DNA of 64,000 bases from Pseudomonas kribbensis. GTDB lineage: Bacteria; Pseudomonadota; Gammaproteobacteria; Pseudomonadales; Pseudomonadaceae. The stretch lies in the NCBI RefSeq assembly GCF_003352185.1, contig NZ_CP029608.1:4940501-5004500 (forward strand), given 5' to 3'. How positions within the stretch are numbered: position 1 is the stretch's first letter; each line of letters begins with the position of its first letter. Below are positions 25,497 through 33,900 of the stretch, one piece after another. The notes under the pieces are model-generated. The model saw only the letters and a list, made by a program, of their open reading frames with translations. It made no database searches and had not been told where the DNA came from. The position numbers and the translations under genes were made by a program.

Positions 25497-26342
25497 TCAA
25501 GCGCTGTAATAACCAACCGCCACCAGGAACCCGCCGACCTTCTTCAGGTAGGCATGCTTGTCCTCGACCTTGCCGGTCACCGGGTTCTTCCAGCGGTATT
25601 CGTACTCGCCCTCATCCTGCTTGCCGATCAACGTCAGAATCGGTTCGCCCACCGGTTTGCCTTCCGGGTCCTTGACCTTGGCGAAGTCGGTATTGATCAA
25701 CCGCAGGTTGGTGCCATGGGCGACGTAGCGTTGGGTGTTCAGATCCACCACGAACACATACAGGTCATCCTGCAGGTAACCGCCCTTGAGCGAGTTGATC
25801 GCCGTCAGCGTGCCCTTTTCGTCCTTGGTCAGATCGGTGGCGGCTTTGTCGAGTAACGATTTCGCCTGTTCTGCCGATGCTCGCGGCAAGTAGTAGCCGA
25901 CGGCCAGAATCCGCTGACCGATGCGCTGGTAGAACACATGCTTGCGCTCGACCTTGCCGTCGGCCTGGTTCTGCCAACGGTATTCGGCCTGCTGGATGCC
26001 ATTGCCTTCCGGCACTTTCAACGCGTCCTTGAACGCCTTCTGCAAATCCGGGCCAAGCACTTCGCTCACATCCCGGCCGATCAACGCTGAGGACGGCCCG
26101 CCGCTGGCGAGCATCACGCCCTTGGTATCGACCACGAACACGTAGCGATCCTTGTCGACGAATTCGCCCTGGCGGCTGAATGCCGCGAACGCCTTGTCGC
26201 CGTTGTCGTGATAGTAGGCCAGAGCCTTTTCCAGCAAGGCGATGGCGGCCTTGCTGTCGTCCTTTTCCGTGGCCGCATTGGCCTGTCCGAAACTCAACAA
26301 CAGCACCGCGCCGAGCCAGGCCAGTTTTTGCACAAACCCCAT
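25497..26342 (-). CDS. Secreted stand-alone double Cache-domain protein
   Basis: 281 residues. A signal peptide (residues 1-23, ending QANA) is followed by two homologous halves. Half 1 has YVFVVDTKGVMLASGG...YRWQNQADGKVERKH...ILAVGYY (~residues 65-150); half 2 has LYVFVVDLNTQRYVAHG...YRWKNPVTGKVEDKH...FLVAVGYY (~residues 195-280). These are small Cache (Cache_2-like) ligand-sensing folds normally found on chemoreceptors and kinases. No TM segment or output domain follows, so it must act as a periplasmic ligand binder or partner of a separate receptor. Confidence 0.8.
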   Translation of the reverse strand: MGFVQKLAWLGAVLLLSFGQANAATEKDDSKAAIALLEKALAYYHDNGDKAFAAFSRQGEFVDKDRYVFVVDTKGVMLASGGPSSALIGRDVSEVLGPDLQKAFKDALKVPEGNGIQQAEYRWQNQADGKVERKHVFYQRIGQRILAVGYYLPRASAEQAKSLLDKAATDLTKDEKGTLTAINSLKGGYLQDDLYVFVVDLNTQRYVAHGTNLRLINTDFAKVKDPEGKPVGEPILTLIGKQDEGEYEYRWKNPVTGKVEDKHAYLKKVGGFLVAVGYYSA

Positions 26343-26436
26343 GACGCATCCCTCGTTCTTGTTGGTGTTTCAAGAGCGTAGACGGCCTGACGGCAGGTAT
26401 GGATTTTCAGAAAGCTTCTGAATGTTGCGATGGGTG

Positions 26437-26466
26437 TGTGGCGAGGGCGTTCGCGCCCTCGCCACA
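26437..26466. repeat. REP-like palindrome acting as 3' boundary
   Basis: TGTGGCGAGGGCG-TTCG-CGCCCTCGCCACA, a perfect 13-bp stem with a TTCG loop, 8 bp beyond the coiled-coil gene's stop. The TGTGGCGAGGG core resembles a second fluorescens-group REP family. Confidence 0.75.
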
Positions 26467-26474
26467 GAAGGGGC

Positions 26475-27329
26475 TCACGGCCGGGCGTTGAGTTGCTGTT
26501 GCAGGTTCTGGATCTGCGCCTGCAGGGTGTTGATGTTGCGGGTCATCTGCCCACGGAACGCATCGAACTCGGCGGTGCTGGAGCCGCCCTGTGCAGCGGC
26601 CGGACGGTTGTCCTGCTCGCTCTTGAGCACGACGATTTCCTGCTCCAGACGCTCGATGGCGGCGTTCGAACTGCCTTGTTTCTTCAGCGCCGTGATATCG
26701 GCACCGAGGCTCTTGAATTGCGCGTCGAAGCCCTTGAGTTGCGCATCGACCTTGCTGGTATCGGCCGGTGTGCTTTTCAGCGTCGCCAGCTCTGCACTCA
26801 GGGCTTTGACCTGAGCCTGCAACTGGGTGTTGGCGTTCTGTTGCTCAGTGGTCTGGGCGGTCATCTGCGCCAGACGCTTGTCCAGATCGGTCGCCTGACC
26901 CGCGACACCCTGCTGCTGTTTGCTCTGATCCTGCAGTGCGCTTTGCAGCTGTTTGATCTGCAGTTTCAGCGCTTCGCTGTCGGTGTTGACGTTTGTCTGG
27001 CTGGCCACGACCTTGCCGGAAATGTCCTGCAGGCGCCCGGCCGCTTCTTCACTGATCCGCGCGAAGCTTTCCTGGGTCGCCACCAGTTGCTGCTCCATCA
27101 GCGAAATCTGCTGGAAACTCCACCAGGCCAGGCCGATGAAAGCAAAGAACAACGCGCCGACCAGCGCCCACAACGGCCCGGTGCTCGCAGATTTGACCTT
27201 GACCACTGGCGGTGTGCGCGAATGCACGGAAGTGCGGGCGGTGGTCGGGAAATCGTCGTCATCGAGTGTGTCGGCGCGCAGGCTCGGAACATCGTCGAAA
27301 TCGTCGTGGGCATCGTTACGCATGGACAT
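26475..27329 (-). CDS. Single-TM protein with long periplasmic coiled coil
   Basis: 284 residues from ATG 27329. An acidic cytoplasmic N-terminus (~residues 1-50, many Asp) leads to one TM helix (ALVGALFFAFIGLAWWSF, ~55-72). About 200 residues of heptad-rich Gln/Leu/Ala coiled coil follow in the periplasm (KLQIKQLQSALQDQSKQQQ, AEFDAFRGQMTRNINTLQAQ). It resembles Pseudomonas proteins loosely annotated as 'ATPase', but no nucleotide-binding motif is present. A structural envelope or scaffold role is plausible. It is monocistronic and ends at a REP-like hairpin. Confidence 0.75.
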   Translation of the reverse strand: MSMRNDAHDDFDDVPSLRADTLDDDDFPTTARTSVHSRTPPVVKVKSASTGPLWALVGALFFAFIGLAWWSFQQISLMEQQLVATQESFARISEEAAGRLQDISGKVVASQTNVNTDSEALKLQIKQLQSALQDQSKQQQGVAGQATDLDKRLAQMTAQTTEQQNANTQLQAQVKALSAELATLKSTPADTSKVDAQLKGFDAQFKSLGADITALKKQGSSNAAIERLEQEIVVLKSEQDNRPAAAQGGSSTAEFDAFRGQMTRNINTLQAQIQNLQQQLNARP

Positions 27330-27434
27330 TGAGGCAACCTTTGTGAAACCCGGTAATGGCTGATTGCGGCGCAGTATAAACCCCGCAGCCGCAGGGATTG
27401 ACCCCCAACCCGCGGCGGGGTTCAGCACTTCGTA

Positions 27435-28427
27435 TCAACGAATGTCCTGGGCTTTCCACCAGCCACAGAACTCATCGAGGGCCGTCCAGAGACTGACTTT
27501 CGGATCGTAGTCCAGATAATGCCGGGCGCGGCTGATGTCGAGGGTGAAATTTTTGTTCATCACCTGCATGCCCAGGCGCGACAAGGTCGGCTCGGGCCGT
27601 CCCGGCCAGAGTTTGCACGCGCCTTCGTTGAGCGCCGCCACACTGTAGGCCAGCCCGTAGGACCGGTACTTCGTGACCTGTGGGACTTCCATCTTGCGCA
27701 TCACGTAATTGACCACATCCCACAACGGTACCGGCGCACCGTTGCTGATGTTGTAGGCCTTGCCCAGCGCCGAACCGGTCGCCAGCAGGCTGCTCAGCAA
27801 CGCTTCGTTGAGATTGTGCACGCTGGTGAAGTCGACCTTGTTCAGGCCGTTGCCGATGATCGCCAGACGCCCCTTGCGCTGCATTTTCAGCAGGCGCGGG
27901 AAGATGCTCATGTCGCCGGCGCCGGTGACGAAACGCGGGCGCAGGGCCAGGGTTTCGAGGCCGAACTCCTGGGCGCCGAAGACTTTCTGCTCGGCCAGGT
28001 ATTTGGTCGCCGCGTAGTGATGTTTGAAACGCTTGGGCACTTGTTCTTCAGTCAGGCCGAGGTGGTCGCGGCCGTCAAAATAGATCGACGGCGACGACAG
28101 ATGCACCAGACGCCGCACCCGCTGTTTGAGGCAGGCTTCGACCACGTTCTCGGTGACCTGCACATTACCCTGATGAAAGTCCTGATAGCGCCCCCACAGC
28201 CCGACCGCGCCGGCGCAATGCACCACGGCTTCGACGTCGGTGCAGAGCGCACGCACCAGGTCCGGGTCGCTCAGGTCGCCCTGGACGAACTCGGCGCCGC
28301 GACGCACTAGATGCTCGACGCCTTCGGCCCGGCGGCCGTTGACCCGCACGTCCAGGCCCTGCTCCAGGGCAAAACGCGCAAAGCGTCCGCCAATGAAGCC
28401 GCTTGCGCCGGTGACCAGAATTTTCAT
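27435..28427 (-). CDS. NAD(P)-dependent epimerase/3-beta-HSD-like reductase
   Basis: 330 residues from the ATG at 28427. Extended SDR fold: GASGFIGGRFARFAL (NAD site), DLSDPDLVRAL, and the catalytic YAATKYLAE (YxxxK) with Ser in HLSSPSIYFDG. The sequence resembles 3-beta-hydroxysteroid dehydrogenase/sugar epimerases and OleD-like ketoreductases; the natural substrate is unknown. The leader on the minus strand is occupied by a palindromic repeat pair. No pathway partner is adjacent. Confidence 0.82.
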   Translation of the reverse strand: MKILVTGASGFIGGRFARFALEQGLDVRVNGRRAEGVEHLVRRGAEFVQGDLSDPDLVRALCTDVEAVVHCAGAVGLWGRYQDFHQGNVQVTENVVEACLKQRVRRLVHLSSPSIYFDGRDHLGLTEEQVPKRFKHHYAATKYLAEQKVFGAQEFGLETLALRPRFVTGAGDMSIFPRLLKMQRKGRLAIIGNGLNKVDFTSVHNLNEALLSSLLATGSALGKAYNISNGAPVPLWDVVNYVMRKMEVPQVTKYRSYGLAYSVAALNEGACKLWPGRPEPTLSRLGMQVMNKNFTLDISRARHYLDYDPKVSLWTALDEFCGWWKAQDIR

Positions 28428-28445
28428 GTAGAGCTCCAACAAAAC

Positions 28446-28532
28446 CAGCTGCAAGCTTCAAGCTTCGAGCTGCAAGGTAAAAACAGTACGCAAGCGCTTT
28501 ACTTGCCGCTTGCAGCTTGACGCTCGTAGCTG
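28446..28532. repeat. GCTTGCAGCTTG-type inverted repeat pair
   Basis: Left arm 28446-28476 (CAGCTGCAAGCTTCAAGC...) and right arm 28507-28532 (CGCTTGCAGCTTGACGCTCG...) are imperfect inverted copies. This is the same family as 21249-21337. It fills almost the whole gap between the epimerase and argP genes. Confidence 0.7.
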
Positions 28533-28535
28533 CTT

Positions 28536-29423
28536 TCAGGCCACCAGCCATTGCGACGACGAACGCACCAATTGCTCGGTCAACAACCCCAGCAACTGGC
28601 CGCCATTGCGCCAATGATGCCAGTACAACGGCACGTCGATCGGTTTATCTGGCAACAGCTCGCGCAACACGCCGCGTTCCAGTTGCTCGCGCACCTGTAA
28701 TTCCGGTACCAGCCCCCAGCCGAGCCCGGCTTCGGTCAGGCGGATGAAACCTTCGGACGACGGGCACAAATGATGTTCGAAACCACCATCGACGCCGAGG
28801 GAAGCGAGATAACGATGTTGCAGAAAGTCGTCCGGGCCAAACACCAGCGCCGGGGTGCGCGGCAGTTGCTCGGCCCGCACGCCATCGGGGAAATGCCGCT
28901 CGATGAACGCCGGGCTGGCCAGCGCCCGATAACGCATGGCGCCGAGCAGCACGCTGCGGGCGCCCGCCACCGGCCGTTCGCTGGCGCACAGGCATGCGGC
29001 GACTTCACCGGCGCGCATGCGTTTGAGGCCGACGGTCTGGTCTTCGACGATCAGGTCCAGCAACAGGTGTTGTTCGGCGCAGAAGTCGCCCACGGCCTCG
29101 GCCCACCAGGTGGCGAGGCTGTCGGCGTTCAGGGCGATACGCAGCCGTTCCGGCAGGCCCTCTTCGTCCAGTGCCGGCACCAGCGTCTGCAGATCCCGTT
29201 CGAGCAGGCGCACCTGCTGCACATGGTTGAGCAGACGCCGGCCGATCTCGGTGGGTGACGGCGGTGTCCCGCGCACCAGCACCGGCTGACCGACCCGCGC
29301 TTCCAGCAGTTTGATCCGCTGGGAAATCGCCGATTGCGAAAGGCCCAGCACCTGCGCCGCCCGTTCGAATCCGGCCTGCTCGACCACGGCGGCCAGAGCG
29401 GAAAGCAATTTATAGTCGAACAT
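28536..29423 (-). CDS. argP: LysR-family regulator ArgP (IciA)
   Basis: 295 residues from ATG 29423. The HTH segment FDYKLLSALAAVVEQAGFERA / AQVLGLSQSAISQRIKLLE is the ArgP/IciA signature, followed by TPPSPTEIGRRLLNHVQQV. ArgP responds to lysine and arginine and controls the LysE/ArgO exporter gene, here divergent with one small gene between. PAO1 has the same order (iciA, small protein, lysE, sodB) as I recall it. The gene ends 3 bp from a palindromic repeat. Confidence 0.9.
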   Translation of the reverse strand: MFDYKLLSALAAVVEQAGFERAAQVLGLSQSAISQRIKLLEARVGQPVLVRGTPPSPTEIGRRLLNHVQQVRLLERDLQTLVPALDEEGLPERLRIALNADSLATWWAEAVGDFCAEQHLLLDLIVEDQTVGLKRMRAGEVAACLCASERPVAGARSVLLGAMRYRALASPAFIERHFPDGVRAEQLPRTPALVFGPDDFLQHRYLASLGVDGGFEHHLCPSSEGFIRLTEAGLGWGLVPELQVREQLERGVLRELLPDKPIDVPLYWHHWRNGGQLLGLLTEQLVRSSSQWLVA

Positions 29424-29519
29424 CAGTTTTCCTAATGAGCGATCAGCACTATTGGTTTTTCTTATACAGCGTCTGCCCGGAGAATAGCCAGCAAGCACTC
29501 TTTATCAAGGACCACCCCC

Positions 29520-29921
29520 ATGGCTGGCGAAACCTCGTTGTCCACCCTGCTGCGCAGCATGAGCCCGCAGCTCAATGCCGGCGAATATGTGTTCTGCACC
29601 TTGCGCGACGGGCAGTTGCCGAGCGGTCTGGAAGTTGTCGGAAGTTTCCGTGAGCAGGAAGGCCTGACGGTGATTCTCGAACGCTCCCACGCCGAACGCG
29701 CCGGTTTCAGCTTCGACTATGTCGCGGCCTGGATCACCTTGAACGTGCATTCGGCGCTGGAGGCGGTCGGACTGACCGCCGCATTCGCCACTGCACTGGG
29801 CAAGGCCGGTATCAGCTGCAACGTGATTGCCGGCTACTACCACGACCATTTGTTTGTCGGTCAGGCCGACGCTGAACGCGCCATGCAAGTGCTGCGCGAT
29901 CTCGCAGCCAACGCGGAGTAA
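29520..29921 (+). CDS. ACT-domain protein next to amino-acid exporter
   Basis: 133 residues, soluble. N-terminal YVFCTLRDGQLPSGLEVVGSFREQEGLTVILERSHAE and C-terminal WITLNVHSALEAVGLTAAFATALGKAGISCNVIAGYYHDHLFV match the tandem ACT-like fold of the family including DUF2241/CASTOR-like ACT proteins that bind amino acids. It lies 5 bp upstream of the LysE-type exporter and divergent from argP. A role sensing lysine or arginine and modulating export is an attractive inference. Confidence 0.75.
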   Translation: MAGETSLSTLLRSMSPQLNAGEYVFCTLRDGQLPSGLEVVGSFREQEGLTVILERSHAERAGFSFDYVAAWITLNVHSALEAVGLTAAFATALGKAGISCNVIAGYYHDHLFVGQADAERAMQVLRDLAANAE

Positions 29922-29926
29922 TTGTC

Positions 29927-30529
29927 ATGTGGCAAAGCTATACCAACGGCCTGCTGGTGGCCTTCGGGCTGATCATGGCGATCGGCACCCAGAATGCCTT
30001 TGTCCTCGCCCAGAGTCTGCGTCGTGAACACCACCTGCCGGTCGCCGCGCTGTGCGTCGCCTGCGATGCGTTACTTGTGGCGGCAGGCGTATTCGGACTG
30101 GCCACGGTGCTGGCGCAGAACCCGACGTTACTGGCGGTTGCCCGCTGGGGCGGCGCGGTGTTCCTGATCTGGTACGGCAGCCAGGCGTTGCGCCGGGCGT
30201 TTTCGAAACAGAGTCTGCAACAGGGTGAAAACCAGACCGTGCGCTCGTTGCGGGCGGTGATGCTCAGCGCGCTGGCGGTGACCTTGCTCAACCCGCACGT
30301 CTATCTGGACACCGTGCTGCTGATCGGCTCCCTCGGCGCGCAACAATCGGTGCCCGGCGCTTATGTCGTGGGCGCGGCGAGTGCTTCGCTGCTATGGTTT
30401 TTCACCCTGGCGTTCGGCGCGGCGTGGCTGGCACCGTGGCTGGCGCGGCCGGGCACCTGGCGAATTCTCGATCTGTTGGTGGCAGTGATGATGTTCACGG
30501 TAGCCGGGCAATTGATATTGGCTTCGTGA
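29927..30529 (+). CDS. LysE/ArgO-family amino-acid exporter
   Basis: 200 residues, six TM helices. The opening WQSYTNGLLVAFGLIMAIGTQNAFVLAQSLRREH with the IGTQNAF motif, and LLNPHVYLDTVLLIGSLG, are diagnostic for the LysE/ArgO branch rather than RhtB. It exports lysine or arginine across the inner membrane. Expression is expected to depend on ArgP, encoded divergently. It is likely co-transcribed with the ACT-domain gene 5 bp upstream. Confidence 0.92.
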   Translation: MWQSYTNGLLVAFGLIMAIGTQNAFVLAQSLRREHHLPVAALCVACDALLVAAGVFGLATVLAQNPTLLAVARWGGAVFLIWYGSQALRRAFSKQSLQQGENQTVRSLRAVMLSALAVTLLNPHVYLDTVLLIGSLGAQQSVPGAYVVGAASASLLWFFTLAFGAAWLAPWLARPGTWRILDLLVAVMMFTVAGQLILAS

Positions 30530-30705
30530 TTTATTCCAAAAGGCTCTGGAACCTCTATCCCACACAGTTGTTGCGTGGTTATGCCGCACCCCCGGTGCTA
30601 TGATCCGAACCCTGCGCCGCAAAGAGTAAAAACTCGCCGGTGCATTTCTGGCCGCCCGTGATCGGCCTTGCGCTCACCGCAACAGACCTGATTAGGAGAA
30701 TCATC

Positions 30706-31302
30706 ATGGCTTTCGAATTGCCGCCGCTGCCTTACGCACACGATGCCCTGCAGCCGCACATTTCCAAGGAAACCCTGGAATTCCACCACGACAAGCACCA
30801 CAACACCTACGTCGTGAACCTGAACAACCTGGTGCCAGGCACCGAGTTCGAAGGCAAGACCCTGGAAGAGATCGTCAAGACTTCCTCGGGCGGCATCTTC
30901 AACAACGCCGCTCAGGTCTGGAACCACACCTTCTACTGGAACTGCCTGGCGCCAAACGCCGGCGGTCAACCAACCGGCGCACTGGCTGATGCCATCAACG
31001 CGGCGTTCGGTTCGTTCGACAAGTTCAAGGAAGAGTTCAGCAAAACCTCGATCGGCACCTTCGGTTCCGGCTGGGGCTGGCTGGTGAAAAAGGCTGACGG
31101 TTCCCTGGCCCTGGCCAGCACCATCGGCGCCGGCAACCCGCTGACCAGCGGCGACACCCCGCTGCTGACCTGCGACGTCTGGGAACACGCTTACTACATC
31201 GACTACCGTAACCTGCGTCCGAAGTACGTTGAAGCGTTCTGGAACCTGGTCAACTGGAAGTTCGTGGCCGAGCAGTTCGAAGGCAAGACCTTCACCGCTT
31301 AA
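30706..31302 (+). CDS. sodB: Iron superoxide dismutase
   Basis: 198 residues with the SodB signatures: [20 protein letters not shown], ligand His in [12 protein letters not shown], His in [16 protein letters not shown], and the Asp/His pair in [13 protein letters not shown]. The iron-type markers (Gln in [13 protein letters not shown]) favour Fe over Mn. It dismutates cytosolic superoxide. A strong AGGAGA precedes the ATG at 30706, and a TATGAT hexamer at 30599 is a possible -10. A terminator follows directly. sodB next to bifA matches PAO1. Confidence 0.97.
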   Translation: MAFELPPLPYAHDALQPHISKETLEFHHDKHHNTYVVNLNNLVPGTEFEGKTLEEIVKTSSGGIFNNAAQVWNHTFYWNCLAPNAGGQPTGALADAINAAFGSFDKFKEEFSKTSIGTFGSGWGWLVKKADGSLALASTIGAGNPLTSGDTPLLTCDVWEHAYYIDYRNLRPKYVEAFWNLVNWKFVAEQFEGKTFTA

Positions 31303-31317
31303 GCTGCGCGCCAGACA

Positions 31318-31344
31318 AAAACCCGGCTATTGCCGGGTTTTTTT
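31318..31344 (+). terminator. sodB terminator
   Basis: AAAACCCGGC-TATT-GCCGGGTTTT followed by T-run; classical intrinsic terminator 16 bp after the stop. Confidence 0.92.
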
Positions 31345-31656
31345 ATATCTGTGCAATCAGGTCGGCGAATCCCGTCACAAACAAGGCCATTTCCCACACG
31401 CAAAGCAGCCCTTGCCCCCTTGCTCCCAAGCCACAGCGGACTAACATCAAACAGAGGAAAAATTGTCCGAAGCCCCTCAAGTTGGAGAGCAAAACTACCG
31501 ACACAGTACAATCAGGGCAACTACTCCAGGCAGCCGCATTTCGGCCAAGGCCACGGACAAACTTTCCGCGGTTCGATTGTCCCTTTGACTGCCAACACGG
31601 GATTGCCAATACTCATGGCAACTTGACGCTACCCGCACGGAACAAGGAATAACCCT
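31345..31656 (+). other. Leader region of bifA
   Basis: 312 bp between the sodB terminator and the bifA start. It must contain the bifA promoter. No convincing -35/-10 pair, palindrome or small ORF stands out. A good AAGGAA lies 8 bp before the TTG start. Confidence 0.35.
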
Positions 31657-33708
31657 TTGAAGCTGGAACTCAAGAACAGCTTGTCGGTGAAGTTGCTCCG
31701 GGTCGTGCTCCTGTCGGCATTGATCGTCGGCGTGGTCTTGAGCTGCGCGCAGATTGTCTTCGATGCCTATAAAACCCGTCAGGCCGTCGCCGGCGATGCC
31801 GAACGCATCCTCGACATGTTCCGCGATCCCTCGACCCAGGCGGTCTACAGCCTGGACCGGGAAATGGGCATGCAGGTAATCGAAGGCCTGTTCCAGGACG
31901 ACGCCGTGCGCCAGGCCTCCATCGGGCATCCCAACGAAGCGATGCTCGCGCAGAAATCCCGTGAATTGCAGCAATCCAGCAGCCGCTGGCTGACCGACCT
32001 GATCCTCGGCCAGGAACGAACCTTCACCACCCAATTGGTGGGGCGCGGTCCCTACAGCGAATATTACGGCGACCTGAGCATCACCCTCGACACCGCCACC
32101 TACGGCCAGGGTTTCATCGTCAGCTCGGTGATCATCTTCATTTCCGGCGTGTTGCGCGCCCTGGCCATGGGGCTGGTGTTGTATCTGGTCTATCACTGGC
32201 TGCTGACCAAACCCCTGTCGCGGATCATCGAGCACCTCACGGAAATCAACCCGGATCGCCCCAGCGAACACAAGATTCCGCAGCTCAAGGGTCACGAGAA
32301 AAACGAACTCGGGATCTGGATCAACACCGCCAACCAGTTGCTCGAATCCATCGAACGCAACACCCATCTGCGCCACGAAGCGGAAAACAGCCTGCTGCGC
32401 ATGGCCCAATACGACTTTCTCACCGGTCTGCCGAACCGCCAGCAGTTGCAGCAGCAACTGGACAAGATTTTGGTGGATGCCGGCAAGCTGCAGCGCCGGG
32501 TCGCGGTGTTGTGCGTCGGGCTGGATGATTTCAAAGGCATCAACGAACAGTTCAGCTACCAGACCGGCGACCAGTTGCTGCTGGCCCTGGCGGATCGCCT
32601 GCGTGCCCACAGCGGACGCCTCGGCGCCCTCGCCCGACTGGGTGGCGACCAGTTCGCCCTGGTGCAGGCCGACATCGAGCAGCCTTACGAAGCTGCGGAA
32701 CTGGCGCAAAGCATCCTCGACGACCTGGAAGCCCCGTTCGCCCTGGATCATCAAGAGATTCGCCTGCGCGCGACCATCGGCATCACCCTGTTCCCGGAGG
32801 ATGGTGACAGCACCGAGAAGCTGTTGCAGAAAGCCGAGCAGACCATGACCCTGGCCAAGACCCGCTCGCGCAACCGCTATCAGTTCTATATCGCCAGCGT
32901 CGACAGCGAGATGCGCCGCCGTCGCGAGCTGGAAAAAGACCTGCGCGACGCCCTGCTGCGGGATCAGTTCTACCTCGTCTATCAACCACAGATCAGCTAC
33001 CGCGATCACCGCGTGGTCGGCGTCGAGGCGCTGATTCGCTGGCAACACCCGGAGCACGGACTTGTGCCGCCGGACCTGTTCATTCCGCTGGCCGAACAGA
33101 ACGGCACCATCATCGCCATCGGTGAGTGGGTGCTGGATCAGGCCTGCAAGCAACTGCGTGAATGGCACGATCAGGGTTTCGTCGACCTGCGCATGGCGGT
33201 CAACCTGTCCACCGTGCAACTGCACCACGCCGAGCTGCCGAGAGTGGTCAACAACCTGTTGCAGATGTACCGCCTGCCACCGCGCAGCCTGGAACTGGAA
33301 GTCACCGAAACCGGCCTGATGGAAGACATCAGCACCGCCGCCCAGCACTTGCTGAGCCTGCGCCGCTCCGGCGCACTGATCGCCATCGACGACTTCGGAA
33401 CCGGCTATTCCTCGCTGAGTTATCTCAAGAGTCTGCCGCTGGACAAGATCAAGATCGACAAGAGCTTCGTCCAGGACCTGCTGGATGACGACGATGACGC
33501 GACTATCGTTCGCGCCATCATTCAACTGGGCAAGAGCCTGGGCATGCAGGTGATCGCCGAAGGCGTGGAAACCGCCGAACAGGAGACCTACATCATCTCC
33601 GAAGGCTGCCACGAAGGTCAGGGCTATCACTACAGCAAGCCGCTGCCGGCGCGGGAACTGAGCGTGTATCTCAAGCAGGCGCAACGCAGCAACGCCGCCA
33701 TTCTCTGA
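31657..33708 (+). CDS. bifA: Membrane c-di-GMP phosphodiesterase BifA (degenerate GGDEF + EAL)
   Basis: 683 residues, TTG start with AAGGAA 8 nt upstream. TM1 (~residues 12-32) and TM2 (~155-180) flank a periplasmic domain. The GGDEF domain has GGDQF at 329-333 instead of GG(D/E)EF, so it is probably not a cyclase. The EAL domain is complete (EALIRW at 457, NLSTVQL, EVTETGLMED, DDFGTGYSS, KIDKSFV, EGVE), so it should degrade c-di-GMP. The GGDQF/EAL pairing and the position after sodB identify BifA, which promotes swarming and biofilm dispersal. Confidence 0.92.
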   Translation: MKLELKNSLSVKLLRVVLLSALIVGVVLSCAQIVFDAYKTRQAVAGDAERILDMFRDPSTQAVYSLDREMGMQVIEGLFQDDAVRQASIGHPNEAMLAQKSRELQQSSSRWLTDLILGQERTFTTQLVGRGPYSEYYGDLSITLDTATYGQGFIVSSVIIFISGVLRALAMGLVLYLVYHWLLTKPLSRIIEHLTEINPDRPSEHKIPQLKGHEKNELGIWINTANQLLESIERNTHLRHEAENSLLRMAQYDFLTGLPNRQQLQQQLDKILVDAGKLQRRVAVLCVGLDDFKGINEQFSYQTGDQLLLALADRLRAHSGRLGALARLGGDQFALVQADIEQPYEAAELAQSILDDLEAPFALDHQEIRLRATIGITLFPEDGDSTEKLLQKAEQTMTLAKTRSRNRYQFYIASVDSEMRRRRELEKDLRDALLRDQFYLVYQPQISYRDHRVVGVEALIRWQHPEHGLVPPDLFIPLAEQNGTIIAIGEWVLDQACKQLREWHDQGFVDLRMAVNLSTVQLHHAELPRVVNNLLQMYRLPPRSLELEVTETGLMEDISTAAQHLLSLRRSGALIAIDDFGTGYSSLSYLKSLPLDKIKIDKSFVQDLLDDDDDATIVRAIIQLGKSLGMQVIAEGVETAEQETYIISEGCHEGQGYHYSKPLPARELSVYLKQAQRSNAAIL

Positions 33709-33816
33709 AACCTCCGGCACAAGACTCCCCGCCACCGATACCGGGAAGAACCCACGCCGTTGATCCAGCGCAACCCCTGCGCAAACAGGAAATATTTCCA
33801 GCTACAACCCTTTACA

Positions 33817-33841
33817 CATAATGCGAAAGATTTGCATTATG
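33817..33841 (+). promoter_or_regulatory. Fur-box-like palindrome upstream of icmP
   Basis: CATAATGC-GAAAGATTT-GCATTATG is a perfect 8-bp inverted repeat with a 9-bp spacer, 59 bp before the lipoprotein start. Its core TGCGAAAGATTTGCA fits the 7-1-7 Fur pattern partly (9 of 13 defined bases). Imelysin genes are commonly iron-regulated. Confidence 0.55.
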
Positions 33842-33900
33842 TCGCAGCTTTTGCGCACCCCCGCGCCTGTCCACTCAATTACCGAAGCAGGATGTTCGCC

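Noticed and set aside
30571..30604. TTGCGT...TATGAT as sodB promoter
   Set aside because: The spacer is 22 bp, too long; only the TATGAT -10 is plausible, so it is not listed as a promoter.
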